Below, piece after piece: positions 46,756 through 55,893 of a stretch of DNA of 64,000 nt. This stretch comes from Paracoccaceae bacterium (lineage in GTDB: Bacteria > Pseudomonadota > Alphaproteobacteria > Rhodobacterales > Rhodobacteraceae). The notes under the pieces were generated by a model. That model was not told where the DNA came from, ran no database searches, and saw only the letters and a program-made list of their open reading frames with translations. Each line of letters starts with the position of its first letter. The first letter of the stretch is position 1. Where the stretch lies: contig SBGD01000099.1 of NCBI GenBank assembly GCA_006226775.1, positions 1-64,000 of the forward strand, given 5' to 3'. Position numbers and translations under genes: made by a program.

Positions 46756-48198
46756 ATGGCCAAGCAGCCCATGTTGAAATTCGTGCAGATCCAGCGCGAC
46801 ATGCCCGAAAAGCGGGACGCGCAAGTGCGCAATGCCGACTTCGACGAGATCTACGCCGAGTATGCCAGGGCCAAGGCCGAAGAACAGGCCAGCCGGTGCA
46901 GCCAATGCGGCGTGCCCTATTGCCAGACCCATTGCCCGCTGCACAACAACATCCCCGACTGGCTGCGGCTGACGGCGATGGGGCGGCTGCGCGAAGCCTA
47001 TGAGCTCAGCCAGGCGACCAATACCTTCCCCGAGATCTGCGGCCGGATCTGCCCGCAGGACCGGCTCTGCGAGGGCAATTGCGTGATCGAGACCTCCGGC
47101 CATGGCACCGTGACCATCGGCTCGGTCGAGAAATACATCACCGATACCGCCTGGGACCAGGGCTGGGTCGAGCCGCCGAGCCCGGCGCAGGAACGCCCCG
47201 AGAGCGTGGGCATCATCGGCGCCGGGCCCGGGGGCCTTGCCGCCGCGGACATGCTGCGGCGCGCGGGCGTGCAGGTGACGGTCTATGACCGCTATGACCG
47301 GGCCGGCGGGCTGATGACCTATGGCATCCCGGGCTTCAAGCTGGAAAAGCCGGTGGTCATGCGCCGCAACAAGCAGCTGGAAGAGGGCGGCGTGACCTTC
47401 CGGCTGAACTGTACCGTGGGCGAAGATATCTCCTTCGAGGAGATCCGCGACGCCCATGACGCGGTGATCATCGCCACCGGCGTCTACAAGTCGCGCGACC
47501 TGAAAGGGCCGGGCTCGGGGGCGAAGGGGATCGTCAAGGCGATCGACTACCTGACCGCCTCGAACCGGGTGGCGAATTTCGGCGATACGGTGGCGGAATA
47601 CGAAAGCGGCGAGCTGAATGCCGCGGGCAAGAAGGTGGTCGTCATCGGCGGCGGCGATACCGCGATGGACTGCGTGCGCACCGCGGTCCGGCAGGGCGCC
47701 GAAAGCGTCAAATGCCTCTATCGCCGCGACCGCACCAATATGCCGGGCAGCCAGCGCGAGGTCGCCAATGCCGAGGAAGAAGGCGTGCAGTTCGAGTGGC
47801 TGACCGCGCCGCAGGGCTTTGCCGGCGACACCGTCGATGGCGTCATGGTCCAGCGGATGCGGCTGGGCCACCCGGACGCCACCGGACGGCAGGCGCCCGA
47901 GGTGATCGACGGGTCGGACTACGTCGAAGACGCCGATCTGGTGATCAAGGCGCTGGGCTTCGAGCCCGAGGATCTGCAGACGCTCTGGGGCGCGCCGGAA
48001 CTCTCGGTGACGCGCTGGGGCACGGTCAAGGCCGCCTTCGAGACCGGCGCGACCGACCTCGACGGGGTCTATGCGGTGGGCGACATCGTGCGCGGCGCGT
48101 CCCTCGTGGTCTGGGCGATCCGCGACGGGCGCGACTGTGCCGAGGCGATCCTCAAGCGCTTTGACCAGAGGTCCACGACGAAGATCGCCGCGGAATGA
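46756..48198 (+). CDS. gltD: Glutamate synthase small subunit
   Basis: 480 residues. Two N-terminal 4Fe-4S Cys clusters are visible (CSQCGVPYCQTHCP at about 39-52 and CGRICPQDRLCEGNC at about 94-108). FAD and NADPH Rossmann motifs follow (GIIGAGPGGLAAADML and VVVIGGGDTAMDCV). It passes electrons from NADPH to GltB in ammonium assimilation. It is encoded before gltB, the reverse of the enterobacterial order. Confidence 0.97.
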   Translation: MAKQPMLKFVQIQRDMPEKRDAQVRNADFDEIYAEYARAKAEEQASRCSQCGVPYCQTHCPLHNNIPDWLRLTAMGRLREAYELSQATNTFPEICGRICPQDRLCEGNCVIETSGHGTVTIGSVEKYITDTAWDQGWVEPPSPAQERPESVGIIGAGPGGLAAADMLRRAGVQVTVYDRYDRAGGLMTYGIPGFKLEKPVVMRRNKQLEEGGVTFRLNCTVGEDISFEEIRDAHDAVIIATGVYKSRDLKGPGSGAKGIVKAIDYLTASNRVANFGDTVAEYESGELNAAGKKVVVIGGGDTAMDCVRTAVRQGAESVKCLYRRDRTNMPGSQREVANAEEEGVQFEWLTAPQGFAGDTVDGVMVQRMRLGHPDATGRQAPEVIDGSDYVEDADLVIKALGFEPEDLQTLWGAPELSVTRWGTVKAAFETGATDLDGVYAVGDIVRGASLVVWAIRDGRDCAEAILKRFDQRSTTKIAAE

Positions 48199-48207
48199 AA
48201 CCCCGAT

Positions 48208-48243
48208 CGGACGGCTTGCCCCCCGAGGGTCGCAAGCCGTCCG
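48208..48243 (+). repeat. Hairpin between gltD and gltB
   Basis: Perfect 12-bp arms CGGACGGCTTGC (48208-48219) and GCAAGCCGTCCG (48232-48243) with a 12-base loop, 10 bases after the gltD stop. There is no U-tract. It may adjust relative gltD and gltB levels or terminate part of the transcripts. Confidence 0.6.
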
Positions 48244-48414
48244 GCCCAGGGTTCGAGCCGGATCGGTCATGCGACCCGAGCCTTCGGACCGACAAGTGAA
48301 CGGAAACTGACAAGTGAGCCACCAGGAACGGACCGGACAATGGCTTTGCAGCGCGGTGACATGCACCGCGGCAAGCCCGGCCAGAGTGGATCCCAACGCA
48401 AGGAGCCTGAAACC

Positions 48415-51400
48415 ATGACCAAATACGATGCAGACTGGGTGCGGGCCGAAGAAGCCAAGCGCAAGTGGATGAACGACAACGGCATGTTCCGCGAGGAGCA
48501 TGAGCATTCCTCCTGCGGCGTCGGCCTCGTGGTGGCGATGGACGGCACGCCCTCGCGCAAGGTGGTCGAACACGGGATCAACGCGCTCAAGGCGATCTGG
48601 CACCGCGGCGCGGTGGATGCCGATGGCATGACCGGCGACGGCGCGGGCATTCACGTCCAGATCCCGGTGCCCTTCTTCTACGACCAGGTGCGCCGCACCG
48701 GGCATGAGCCGCGCGCGGACGAGTTGCTGGCGGTGGGCCAGGTCTTCCTGCCGCGCACGGACTTTGGCGGGCAGGAGACCTGCCGGACCATCGTCGAGAC
48801 CGAAGTGCTGCGCATGGGCTATTACATCTATGGCTGGCGGCATGTGCCGGTCGATATCTCGGTGCTGGGCGAAAAGGCCAATGCCACCCGCCCCGAGATC
48901 GAACAGATCCTGATTTCCAATTCCAAGGGCGTCGACGAAGAGACCTTCGAGCGCGAGCTCTACGTCATTCGCCGCCGGATCGAGAAGGCGGCGATTGCGG
49001 CGGGGGTGAAGGAACTCTACCTCGCCTCGCTGTCGTGCCGGTCGATCATCTACAAGGGCATGATGCTGGCCGAACAGGTGGCCGAGTTCTATCCCGATCT
49101 CAAGGACGAGCGGTTCGCCTCGGTCTTCGCGATCTATCACCAGCGCTATTCCACCAATACCTTCCCGCAGTGGTGGCTGGCCCAGCCGTTCCGCATGTTG
49201 GCCCATAACGGCGAGATCAACACGCTGAAAGGCAACCTCAACTGGATGAAGAGCCATGAGATCCGCATGGCCAGCACCACCTTCGGCGACCTGGCCGACG
49301 ACATCAAACCCATCGTGCCGCAGGGGTCTTCGGATTCCGCCGCGCTGGACGCGGTGTTCGAGGTGCTGGTGCGCGCCGGACGCTCGGCGCCGATGGCCAA
49401 GACCATGCTGGTGCCGGAGTCCTGGTCGAAGCAGGCCATCGAACTGCCGCAGGCCTGGCGCGACATGTATTCCTACTGCAACTCGGTGATGGAGCCCTGG
49501 GACGGGCCCGCCGCGCTGGCGATGACCGATGGCCGCTGGGTCTGTGCTGGGCTCGACCGCAACGGGCTGCGGCCGATGCGCTACGTGGTGACCGGCGACG
49601 GCATGGTGATCGCCGGGTCCGAGGCCGGCATGGTGCCGGTGGACGAGGCCGACGTGGTCGAAAAGGGCGCGCTTGGCCCGGGGCAGTTGCTGGCCGTCGA
49701 CATGGCCGAGGGCAAGCTCTACCACGACACCGACATCAAGGACCGGATGGCCGCCTCGCGCCCCTTCGGCGAATGGGTCGAGAAGATCAACGAGCTTGAC
49801 CCGACGCTGACCGCGCTGCCGGAAGAGCCGATCTTCGAGGGGGCGGACCTGCGCCGGCGCCAGGCGGCGGCGGGCTATACCATCGAGGAACTCGAGCAGA
49901 TCCTCGCGCCGATGGCCGAGGACGGCAAGGAGACCATCGCCTCGATGGGCGACGACACCCCGTCGGCGGTGCTGTCCAAGCAATACCGCCCGCTCAGCCA
50001 TTACTTCCGCCAGAACTTCAGCCAGGTGACCAACCCGCCGATCGACTCCTTGCGCGAACATCGGGTGATGAGCCTCAAGACCCGGTTCGGCAACCTCAAG
50101 AACGTGCTCGACGAGGATGGCAGCCAGACCGAGATCCTGGTGCTCGACAGTCCCTTCCTCGCCAATGCCGAGTTCGACGAGCTGCAGACCTTCTTCAAGA
50201 GCCAGGTCACGGTGGTCGACTGCACCTTCGCGCCCGGCCGCGGCGCGCTGGGCGCCGAGCTTGCGCGCATCCGGTCCGAGGCCGAGGATGCGGTGCGCTC
50301 GGGGGCGGGCCATATCGTGCTGACCGATGACGGGCTGAACGCCGAGCGGGTCGGCATGCCGATGATCCTCGCCACCAGCGCGGTGCACAGCCACCTGACG
50401 CGCAAGGGGTTGCGGACCTTCTGTTCGCTCAACGTGCGCTCGGCGGAATGTATCGACCCGCATTACTTCGCGGTGCTGATCGGCTGTGGCGCGACCACGG
50501 TGAACCCCTACCTGGCGCAGGATTCGCTGGGCGACCGGATCTCGCGCGGGCTGCTGGACGGCACCCTGGCCGAGGCCATGGCGCGCTACCGCGAGGCGGT
50601 GGACCAGGGGCTGCTCAAGATCATGGCCAAGATGGGCATTTCGGTGCTGTCCTCCTATCGCGGCGGCCTGAATTTCGAGGCCGTGGGCCTGAGCCGCGCG
50701 ATGTGCGCCGAGTATTTCCCCGGCATGCTCAGCCGGATCAGCGGCATCGGCGTCAGCGGCATCCAGAAGAAGCTGGAAGAGGTCCACGCGCGGGCGTTCA
50801 TCCATGGCCGCGACGTGCTGCCGATCGGCGGTTTCTACAAGGCGCGCAAGACCGGCGAAAGCCACGCCTGGGGGGCGCAGACCATGCACATGATGCAGAT
50901 GGCCTGCAACACCGGGTCCTTCGCGCTTTGGAAGAAGTATTCCAAGGCGATGCAGGCCAACCCGCCGATCCACCTGCGCGACCTGCTGGCGATCAAGCCG
51001 ATGGGCGAGGCGATCTCGGTGGAAGAGGTGGAAAGCGTCACCGCGATCCGCAAGCGCTTTGTCACGCCGGGGATGTCGCTGGGCGCGCTGAGCCCCGAGG
51101 CGCACAAGACGCTGAACGTGGCGATGAACCGGATCGGCGCGCGGTCCGACAGCGGTGAGGGCGGCGAGGATCCGGCGCATTTCGTGCCGGAGCCCAATGG
51201 CGACAATCCTTCCGCCAAGATCAAGCAGGTGGCCTCCGGGCGCTTCGGCGTGACGGCGGAATACCTCAACCAGTGCGAGGAGTTGGAGATCAAGGTCGCC
51301 CAGGGCGCCAAGCCCGGCGAGGGCGGGCAATTGCCCGGCATGAAGGTCACCGACCTGATCGCGCGGCTGCGCCATTCGACCAAGGGCGTGACGCTGATCT

Positions 51401-52947
51401 CGCCGCCGCCGCACCACGATATCTATTCGATCGAGGATCTGGCGCAGCTGATCTATGACCTGAAACAGATCAACCCGCGCTGCAAGGTGACGGTGAAGCT
51501 GGTCGCCTCCTCCGGCGTCGGCACGATTGCCGCCGGGGTGGCCAAGGCCAAGGCGGACGTGATCCTGATCTCCGGCCACAACGGCGGCACCGGGGCCTCG
51601 CCCGCGACTTCGATCAAGTACGCCGGTCTGCCTTGGGAAATGGGGCTGACCGAGGCGCATCAGGTGCTGGCGATGAACAACCTGCGCGAGCGCATTACCC
51701 TGCGCACCGATGGCGGGCTGCGCACCGGGCGCGACATCGTCATGGCGGCGATGATGGGGGCCGAGGAATACGGCATCGGCACCGCGGCGCTGATCGCCAT
51801 GGGCTGCATCATGGTGCGCCAGTGCCAGTCCAACACCTGCCCCGTGGGGGTCTGCACCCAGGATCCCGCGCTGCGCGAGAAGTTCACCGGCACTGCCGAC
51901 AAGGTGGTCAACCTGATCACCTTCTACGCCCAGGAGGTGCGCGAGGTGCTGGCCAGCATCGGCGCGCGCAGCCTGGACGAGGTGATCGGGCGGGCGGATC
52001 TGCTGACCCAGGTCAGCCGCGGCTCGGACCATCTCGACGATCTCGATCTCAACCCGCTGCTGATCACCGTCGATGGCGCGCATGACATCAAGTACGACCG
52101 CAACAAGCCGCGCAACCCGGTGCCCGATACGCTGGACGCGGAAATCGTGCGCGATGCCCAGCGCTTCCTCGAGGATGGCGAGAAGATGCAGCTGCAATAC
52201 GCGGTGCAGAACACCGACCGGACGGTCGGCACGCGCACCTCGTCGCATATCGTCAAGAACTTCGGGATGAAGAACGCGCTGCAGCCCGATCACCTGACGG
52301 TCAAGCTGCAGGGCTCGGCCGGGCAGTCGCTGGGCGCCTTTGCCGCGCCGGGGCTGAAACTGGAAGTGGCGGGCGACGCCAACGACTATGTCGGCAAGGG
52401 GCTGTCGGGCGGCATCATCGTGGTGCGCCCGCCGATGGTCTCGCCGCTGGTGGCGCGCGACAACACGATCATCGGCAATACGGTGCTCTATGGCGCGACC
52501 GATGGCTATCTGTTTGCCGCGGGTCGGGCGGGCGAGCGTTTCGCGGTGCGCAACTCGGGCGCCAAGGTGGTGATCGAGGGCTGCGGCTCGAACGGCTGCG
52601 AATACATGACCGGCGGCATCGCGGTGATCCTGGGACGGATCGGCGCCAACTTCGGCGCCGGCATGACCGGCGGCATGGCCTATATCCACGATCCCGAAGG
52701 CACGGCGACCAAGCTGATCAACATGGAGACGCTGACCGTCAATACCGTCGAGGTCGAGCATTGGGAGGCCCAGTTGCGCGGGCTGATCGAGCGACACCTC
52801 GCCGAGACCGGCAGCCGTGCGGCGGCCGACATCCTGCAACACTGGGAGGTCGAGCGCGGCAATTTCCTGCAGGTCTGCCCGCTCGAGATGCTCGACAAGC
52901 TGACCCATCCGCTGCGCCACGAGGAGCAGGCGGTCCCGGCCGAGTGA
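48415..52947 (+). CDS. gltB: Glutamate synthase large subunit
   Basis: 1510 residues, full length. The class II glutaminase domain begins at C34 (EHSSCGVGLVV), which becomes the N-terminal nucleophile after propeptide removal. The FMN/3Fe-4S synthase domain follows (CIMVRQCQSNTCPVGVC near 1145), then the beta-helix GXGXG domain. With GltD it converts glutamine and 2-oxoglutarate to two glutamates. The ATG at 48415 has an AAGGAG Shine-Dalgarno; the frame is open 25 codons further upstream. Confidence 0.98.
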   Translation: MTKYDADWVRAEEAKRKWMNDNGMFREEHEHSSCGVGLVVAMDGTPSRKVVEHGINALKAIWHRGAVDADGMTGDGAGIHVQIPVPFFYDQVRRTGHEPRADELLAVGQVFLPRTDFGGQETCRTIVETEVLRMGYYIYGWRHVPVDISVLGEKANATRPEIEQILISNSKGVDEETFERELYVIRRRIEKAAIAAGVKELYLASLSCRSIIYKGMMLAEQVAEFYPDLKDERFASVFAIYHQRYSTNTFPQWWLAQPFRMLAHNGEINTLKGNLNWMKSHEIRMASTTFGDLADDIKPIVPQGSSDSAALDAVFEVLVRAGRSAPMAKTMLVPESWSKQAIELPQAWRDMYSYCNSVMEPWDGPAALAMTDGRWVCAGLDRNGLRPMRYVVTGDGMVIAGSEAGMVPVDEADVVEKGALGPGQLLAVDMAEGKLYHDTDIKDRMAASRPFGEWVEKINELDPTLTALPEEPIFEGADLRRRQAAAGYTIEELEQILAPMAEDGKETIASMGDDTPSAVLSKQYRPLSHYFRQNFSQVTNPPIDSLREHRVMSLKTRFGNLKNVLDEDGSQTEILVLDSPFLANAEFDELQTFFKSQVTVVDCTFAPGRGALGAELARIRSEAEDAVRSGAGHIVLTDDGLNAERVGMPMILATSAVHSHLTRKGLRTFCSLNVRSAECIDPHYFAVLIGCGATTVNPYLAQDSLGDRISRGLLDGTLAEAMARYREAVDQGLLKIMAKMGISVLSSYRGGLNFEAVGLSRAMCAEYFPGMLSRISGIGVSGIQKKLEEVHARAFIHGRDVLPIGGFYKARKTGESHAWGAQTMHMMQMACNTGSFALWKKYSKAMQANPPIHLRDLLAIKPMGEAISVEEVESVTAIRKRFVTPGMSLGALSPEAHKTLNVAMNRIGARSDSGEGGEDPAHFVPEPNGDNPSAKIKQVASGRFGVTAEYLNQCEELEIKVAQGAKPGEGGQLPGMKVTDLIARLRHSTKGVTLISPPPHHDIYSIEDLAQLIYDLKQINPRCKVTVKLVASSGVGTIAAGVAKAKADVILISGHNGGTGASPATSIKYAGLPWEMGLTEAHQVLAMNNLRERITLRTDGGLRTGRDIVMAAMMGAEEYGIGTAALIAMGCIMVRQCQSNTCPVGVCTQDPALREKFTGTADKVVNLITFYAQEVREVLASIGARSLDEVIGRADLLTQVSRGSDHLDDLDLNPLLITVDGAHDIKYDRNKPRNPVPDTLDAEIVRDAQRFLEDGEKMQLQYAVQNTDRTVGTRTSSHIVKNFGMKNALQPDHLTVKLQGSAGQSLGAFAAPGLKLEVAGDANDYVGKGLSGGIIVVRPPMVSPLVARDNTIIGNTVLYGATDGYLFAAGRAGERFAVRNSGAKVVIEGCGSNGCEYMTGGIAVILGRIGANFGAGMTGGMAYIHDPEGTATKLINMETLTVNTVEVEHWEAQLRGLIERHLAETGSRAAADILQHWEVERGNFLQVCPLEMLDKLTHPLRHEEQAVPAE

Positions 52948-52971
52948 GCCGTTAACCTTTTGAAATGATTG

Positions 52972-53002
52972 AGCGCGGCACCCCCCGGGCGCCGCGCTTT
53001 TT
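52972..53002 (+). terminator. gltB terminator
   Basis: An eight-base GC stem AGCGCGGC/GCCGCGCT (52972-52979 and 52991-52998) is followed directly by five T residues. It lies 24 bases after the gltB stop. Confidence 0.85.
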
Positions 53003-53075
53003 CGGGCCTGCCCAACTTCCGCCACATTTCCGTCGTATTTGACTCAAAAGCCGCGGAAAAAAGCGGGTGTGAGCA

Positions 53076-53987
53076 GTGCCGACGACCTATTCCGACCAGT
53101 TCTACATCATGGATCCGGGCAATCCGCCCTCGCGCTGGACCTCGCTGACCGTCGCGCGCTTCGATCTTGTCGACAACAACGACGATGGCGACATCGACCG
53201 GTTCAACGGCGACAGCGTCGATGGCATCGACGTGACCCGCTCTTATCCGGGCGATACGGTGCGGGTCTGGGTGCCCGGCCAGGGCTATGTCACCTATACC
53301 GGCACCACCTTCTACCTGGCCGACGGGCGCGAGGTCTTTACCCCCACCGATGGCGGCATCCTGCAGGACGGGCTGTTTTACAGTTCGACCTGGGTCACCA
53401 CCCAGGGCCCGCTCGACGTGGGCGACCTCGGGCCGGTGTGCTTCACCCCCGGCACGCAGATCGAGACCGACCAGGGGCTGCGCCCGATCGAGACGCTGCG
53501 CCCGGGCGAGCGGGTGCGCACCCGCGACAACGGGTTCCAGGTGCTGCGCTGGATCGGCATGCAGGAGGCCGAGGCCGAGGCGGATTTCGCCCCGGTGGTC
53601 TTTCAGACCGGCGTGCTGGGCAACCCCGCCCCGCTTTGCGTGTCGCAGCAGCACCGGGTCCTGGTGACCGGCTGGCGGGCGGAATTGTTCGCCGGCGAGG
53701 ACGAGGTGCTGGTGGCGGCGAAACACCTGGTCAACGGGCGCGACGTGGTGCTGCGTCCGGGCGGGCGGGTCACTTACGTGCATATCCTGTTCGACGGCCA
53801 CGAGATCGTGCGCGCCGGCGGCGTCTGGTCCGAGAGCTATTTCCCCGGTCATGCCGCCGAGCGGCGCGATGACGGGCTGCGCGCGGAGCTGCGCGCGCTC
53901 TTTCCCGATCTCGAGGCCACCGCCCGCGGCATGACGGCGGCGCGACGGGTGGCAAAACGCCATGAGGCCGCCTGTCTCGTGGCCTAG
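53076..53987 (+). CDS. Hint (hedgehog/intein) domain-containing protein
   Basis: 303 residues from a GTG at 53076. After an N-terminal region of about 120 residues rich in Asp, Gly and Tyr comes a Hint domain: CFTPGTQIETDQGLRPIE with its Cys at about 127, LRPGERVRTRDNG, and the SQQHRVLVTGW block (about 190-200), a Hint_2 variant common in rhodobacterial surface and RTX-like proteins. No signal peptide is seen. Self-processing is possible but unproven. Confidence 0.8.
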   Translation: MPTTYSDQFYIMDPGNPPSRWTSLTVARFDLVDNNDDGDIDRFNGDSVDGIDVTRSYPGDTVRVWVPGQGYVTYTGTTFYLADGREVFTPTDGGILQDGLFYSSTWVTTQGPLDVGDLGPVCFTPGTQIETDQGLRPIETLRPGERVRTRDNGFQVLRWIGMQEAEAEADFAPVVFQTGVLGNPAPLCVSQQHRVLVTGWRAELFAGEDEVLVAAKHLVNGRDVVLRPGGRVTYVHILFDGHEIVRAGGVWSESYFPGHAAERRDDGLRAELRALFPDLEATARGMTAARRVAKRHEAACLVA

Positions 53988-54019
53988 GATTGGCCGGAAA
54001 CAGCCGCTAGGGTGCGGCC

Positions 54020-54736
54020 ATGGCAAGCAAGGCAAAAGCAAAGAAGGCCCCGGCCCGGGTGCCGTTCCGTCCCCACCTCTGGATCCGGCGATGGGTCTTG
54101 CGGCTTCTGGCGCTTGCGGTGCTGGTACTGGCGGCGCTGGTCGGGCTGTTTGCCGTCTTCAACCCGCCGATCACGCCCTACATGTGGCAGGAACGCGCCC
54201 GGCTGGGCAAGATCGACCATGTCTGGGTGCGCATGGAGCATATCGCCCCGGTCATGGCGCGTTCTGCCGTGGCGGCTGAGGATGCCAATTTCTGCGCCCA
54301 TTGGGGCTTTGACGTCGAGGCGATCAAGGCTGCGCTGGCCGCGGGCGGGGCGCGCGGCGCCTCGACCATCAGCCAGCAGGTGGTCAAGAACGTCTATCTC
54401 TGGCACGGGCGCACCTGGAGCCGCAAGGCGCTGGAGGCGGTGATCACACCGGCGATGGAGACGGTCTGGTCGAAGCGGCGGATCCTCGAGGTCTATCTCA
54501 ACGTGGCGGAATTCGACGAGGGCGTATTCGGCGTGGAAGCCGCGGCGCGGCATTATTTCGGCGTCGGCCCGGGAGCCCTGAGCGCGACCCAGGCGGCGCG
54601 GCTGGCGGCGATCCTGCCCAATCCCAAGGAGCGGTCGGCCAGCAATCCCAGCGCCGCGGTGCGCCGCCGGGCCGGGCAGATCCGCGACGGCGCGGCGACG
54701 ATCGACCGCGACGGGCGGGCGGATTGCTTTCAGTGA
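54020..54736 (+). CDS. mtgA: Monofunctional peptidoglycan glycosyltransferase
   Basis: 238 residues. A basic N-terminus and one membrane anchor (about 28-47) precede the GT51 domain with AVAAEDANFCAHWGFD (catalytic Glu at about 91), GASTISQQVVKN and RKALEAVITPAMETVWSKRRILEVYLNVAEF pieces. It polymerises lipid II on the periplasmic face. Convergent with the catalase-related gene across the double-palindrome repeats. Confidence 0.95.
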   Translation: MASKAKAKKAPARVPFRPHLWIRRWVLRLLALAVLVLAALVGLFAVFNPPITPYMWQERARLGKIDHVWVRMEHIAPVMARSAVAAEDANFCAHWGFDVEAIKAALAAGGARGASTISQQVVKNVYLWHGRTWSRKALEAVITPAMETVWSKRRILEVYLNVAEFDEGVFGVEAAARHYFGVGPGALSATQAARLAAILPNPKERSASNPSAAVRRRAGQIRDGAATIDRDGRADCFQ

Positions 54737-54742
54737 GGGGCG

Positions 54743-54784
54743 AAATTTCGTCGACGAAATTTGCAAATTCCATCGATGGAATTT
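54743..54784. repeat. Double-palindrome element, copy 1
   Basis: Two perfect 20-base palindromes, AAATTTCGTCGACGAAATTT (54743-54762) and AAATTCCATCGATGGAATTT (54765-54784), joined by GC. It lies just after the mtgA stop. Confidence 0.9.
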
Positions 54785-54847
54785 GGCCGCGCGGGGGGTG
54801 AGGGTCGGTCCCCGTGGAGGCACGCGCTGGCGGTCGGGGCGGGCGGG

Positions 54848-54889
54848 AAATCTCGTCGACGAGATTTGCAAATTCCGTCGACGGAATTT
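54848..54889. repeat. Double-palindrome element, copy 2
   Basis: AAATCTCGTCGACGAGATTT (54848-54867), GC, then AAATTCCGTCGACGGAATTT (54870-54889). It has the same architecture as copy 1 but with one paired substitution in each palindrome, so both stay perfect. It ends at the stop codon of the catalase-related gene and may terminate both convergent genes. Confidence 0.9.
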
Positions 54890-55893
54890 CAACCCGGACG
54901 GGTCTTGCGCTGGCGCAGGTCGGCCATGGCGCGGTAGACCTCGCGCCGCGCGCGGTTGATGTAGCCCAGCGGCCGGTGGTCGGGCAGGCTCATCCACGGG
55001 TTGAAGCGCAGGGTCTCGGCCAGCGCGTCCTTGTCCGCGGCATTCTCCTGTTGCGGCAGGGTCAGGGTGGCGACGGGGGTGAAGCGGGCGCCGTTCTCCT
55101 CCCAATCCACCGTCGGGTCTTCGATCGGCTGGGCCGCGGGATCGTCCTGCACCACCACGCCGAAGTCGAAGCTGGCCGGCCCTTGGCCCAGCGCAGTCCA
55201 GAGCGCGCCGCACAAGCCATCGACCTCTTGCGTCGGGCCGGGGTCGGGGGTCTGGCCGATCGCCTTGTATTTCACCGCCTGTCCCGGGCCCAGAAGGTAG
55301 GGCGTGGTGCTGTGATAGCGCAGCGCCAGCGGCGAGCCGACGCGGCGCCCGGCCATGCGCTGCGCCGCCTTCAGCGTGTCGCGGTGACACACCCCGAGCA
55401 TGGCCAGACCCCAGGCCGCGCGCAGCAGGCGCCCGGGCGTCCGGCCATTGCGGCGCAGGTCCTGGAGCGGGGTGAAGTGCCGGTTGAAGGCGAGGTAGTC
55501 CGCCATGGTGGCGGTGAAATAGGTGGGCGAATCGATCAGCAGGAAGTCCTGCTCCGGCCTGTCGCCCCGCCCCGGCAGGAGCTTGGTGCCGCCGACATCC
55601 AGAAGCTTGATCGCCATGCCGCGCACGTCTTCCTCGCGGTCGTCCAGCTGTTCGCCGTTGGAAAACCGCACAAGGCAGCGATAGCTTTGACCAGGTTGGA
55701 AGACGCCATGGGCCAGGCTCGCGGGCAGGTCGTCGCGGATGCGGAAGGTGCCTTCGGCCAGCCCGTGATGCTTGCCGTGCTGGCCGCGCTTGGCGGTCTT
55801 GCCCGCCATCCAGACGGTCTTCAGGTTGGCGCGCAGCAGGCGCTCGATGGCCAGGGCCTCGTCGGGGGGAATGGTTTCCTGTGCCAGCATCAT
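54889..55893 (-). CDS. Catalase-related heme protein (allene oxide synthase/hydroperoxidase-like)
   Basis: 334 residues, much shorter than monofunctional catalases (about 480 or more) but the size of catalase-related peroxidases. The distal His appears to be H39 (QHGKHHGLAEGTF), followed by VRFSNG (75-80), DVRGMAIKL and QDFLLIDSPTYF (115-126); Asp121 occupies the usual distal Asn position. The proximal motif R316-x3-Y320 lies in HRPLGYINRARREVY. Its start overlaps the stop of the di-heme cytochrome gene (TGATG). Relatives act on H2O2 or fatty-acid hydroperoxides. Confidence 0.85.
   Translation of the reverse strand: MMLAQETIPPDEALAIERLLRANLKTVWMAGKTAKRGQHGKHHGLAEGTFRIRDDLPASLAHGVFQPGQSYRCLVRFSNGEQLDDREEDVRGMAIKLLDVGGTKLLPGRGDRPEQDFLLIDSPTYFTATMADYLAFNRHFTPLQDLRRNGRTPGRLLRAAWGLAMLGVCHRDTLKAAQRMAGRRVGSPLALRYHSTTPYLLGPGQAVKYKAIGQTPDPGPTQEVDGLCGALWTALGQGPASFDFGVVVQDDPAAQPIEDPTVDWEENGARFTPVATLTLPQQENAADKDALAETLRFNPWMSLPDHRPLGYINRARREVYRAMADLRQRKTRPG

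Noticed and set aside
46552-53025. A 2157-codon open frame on the minus strand opposite gltD and gltB
   Set aside because: It is antisense to two well-conserved genes. High GC removes stop codons on the opposite strand, and the translation is His/Arg/Gly-rich without domains.
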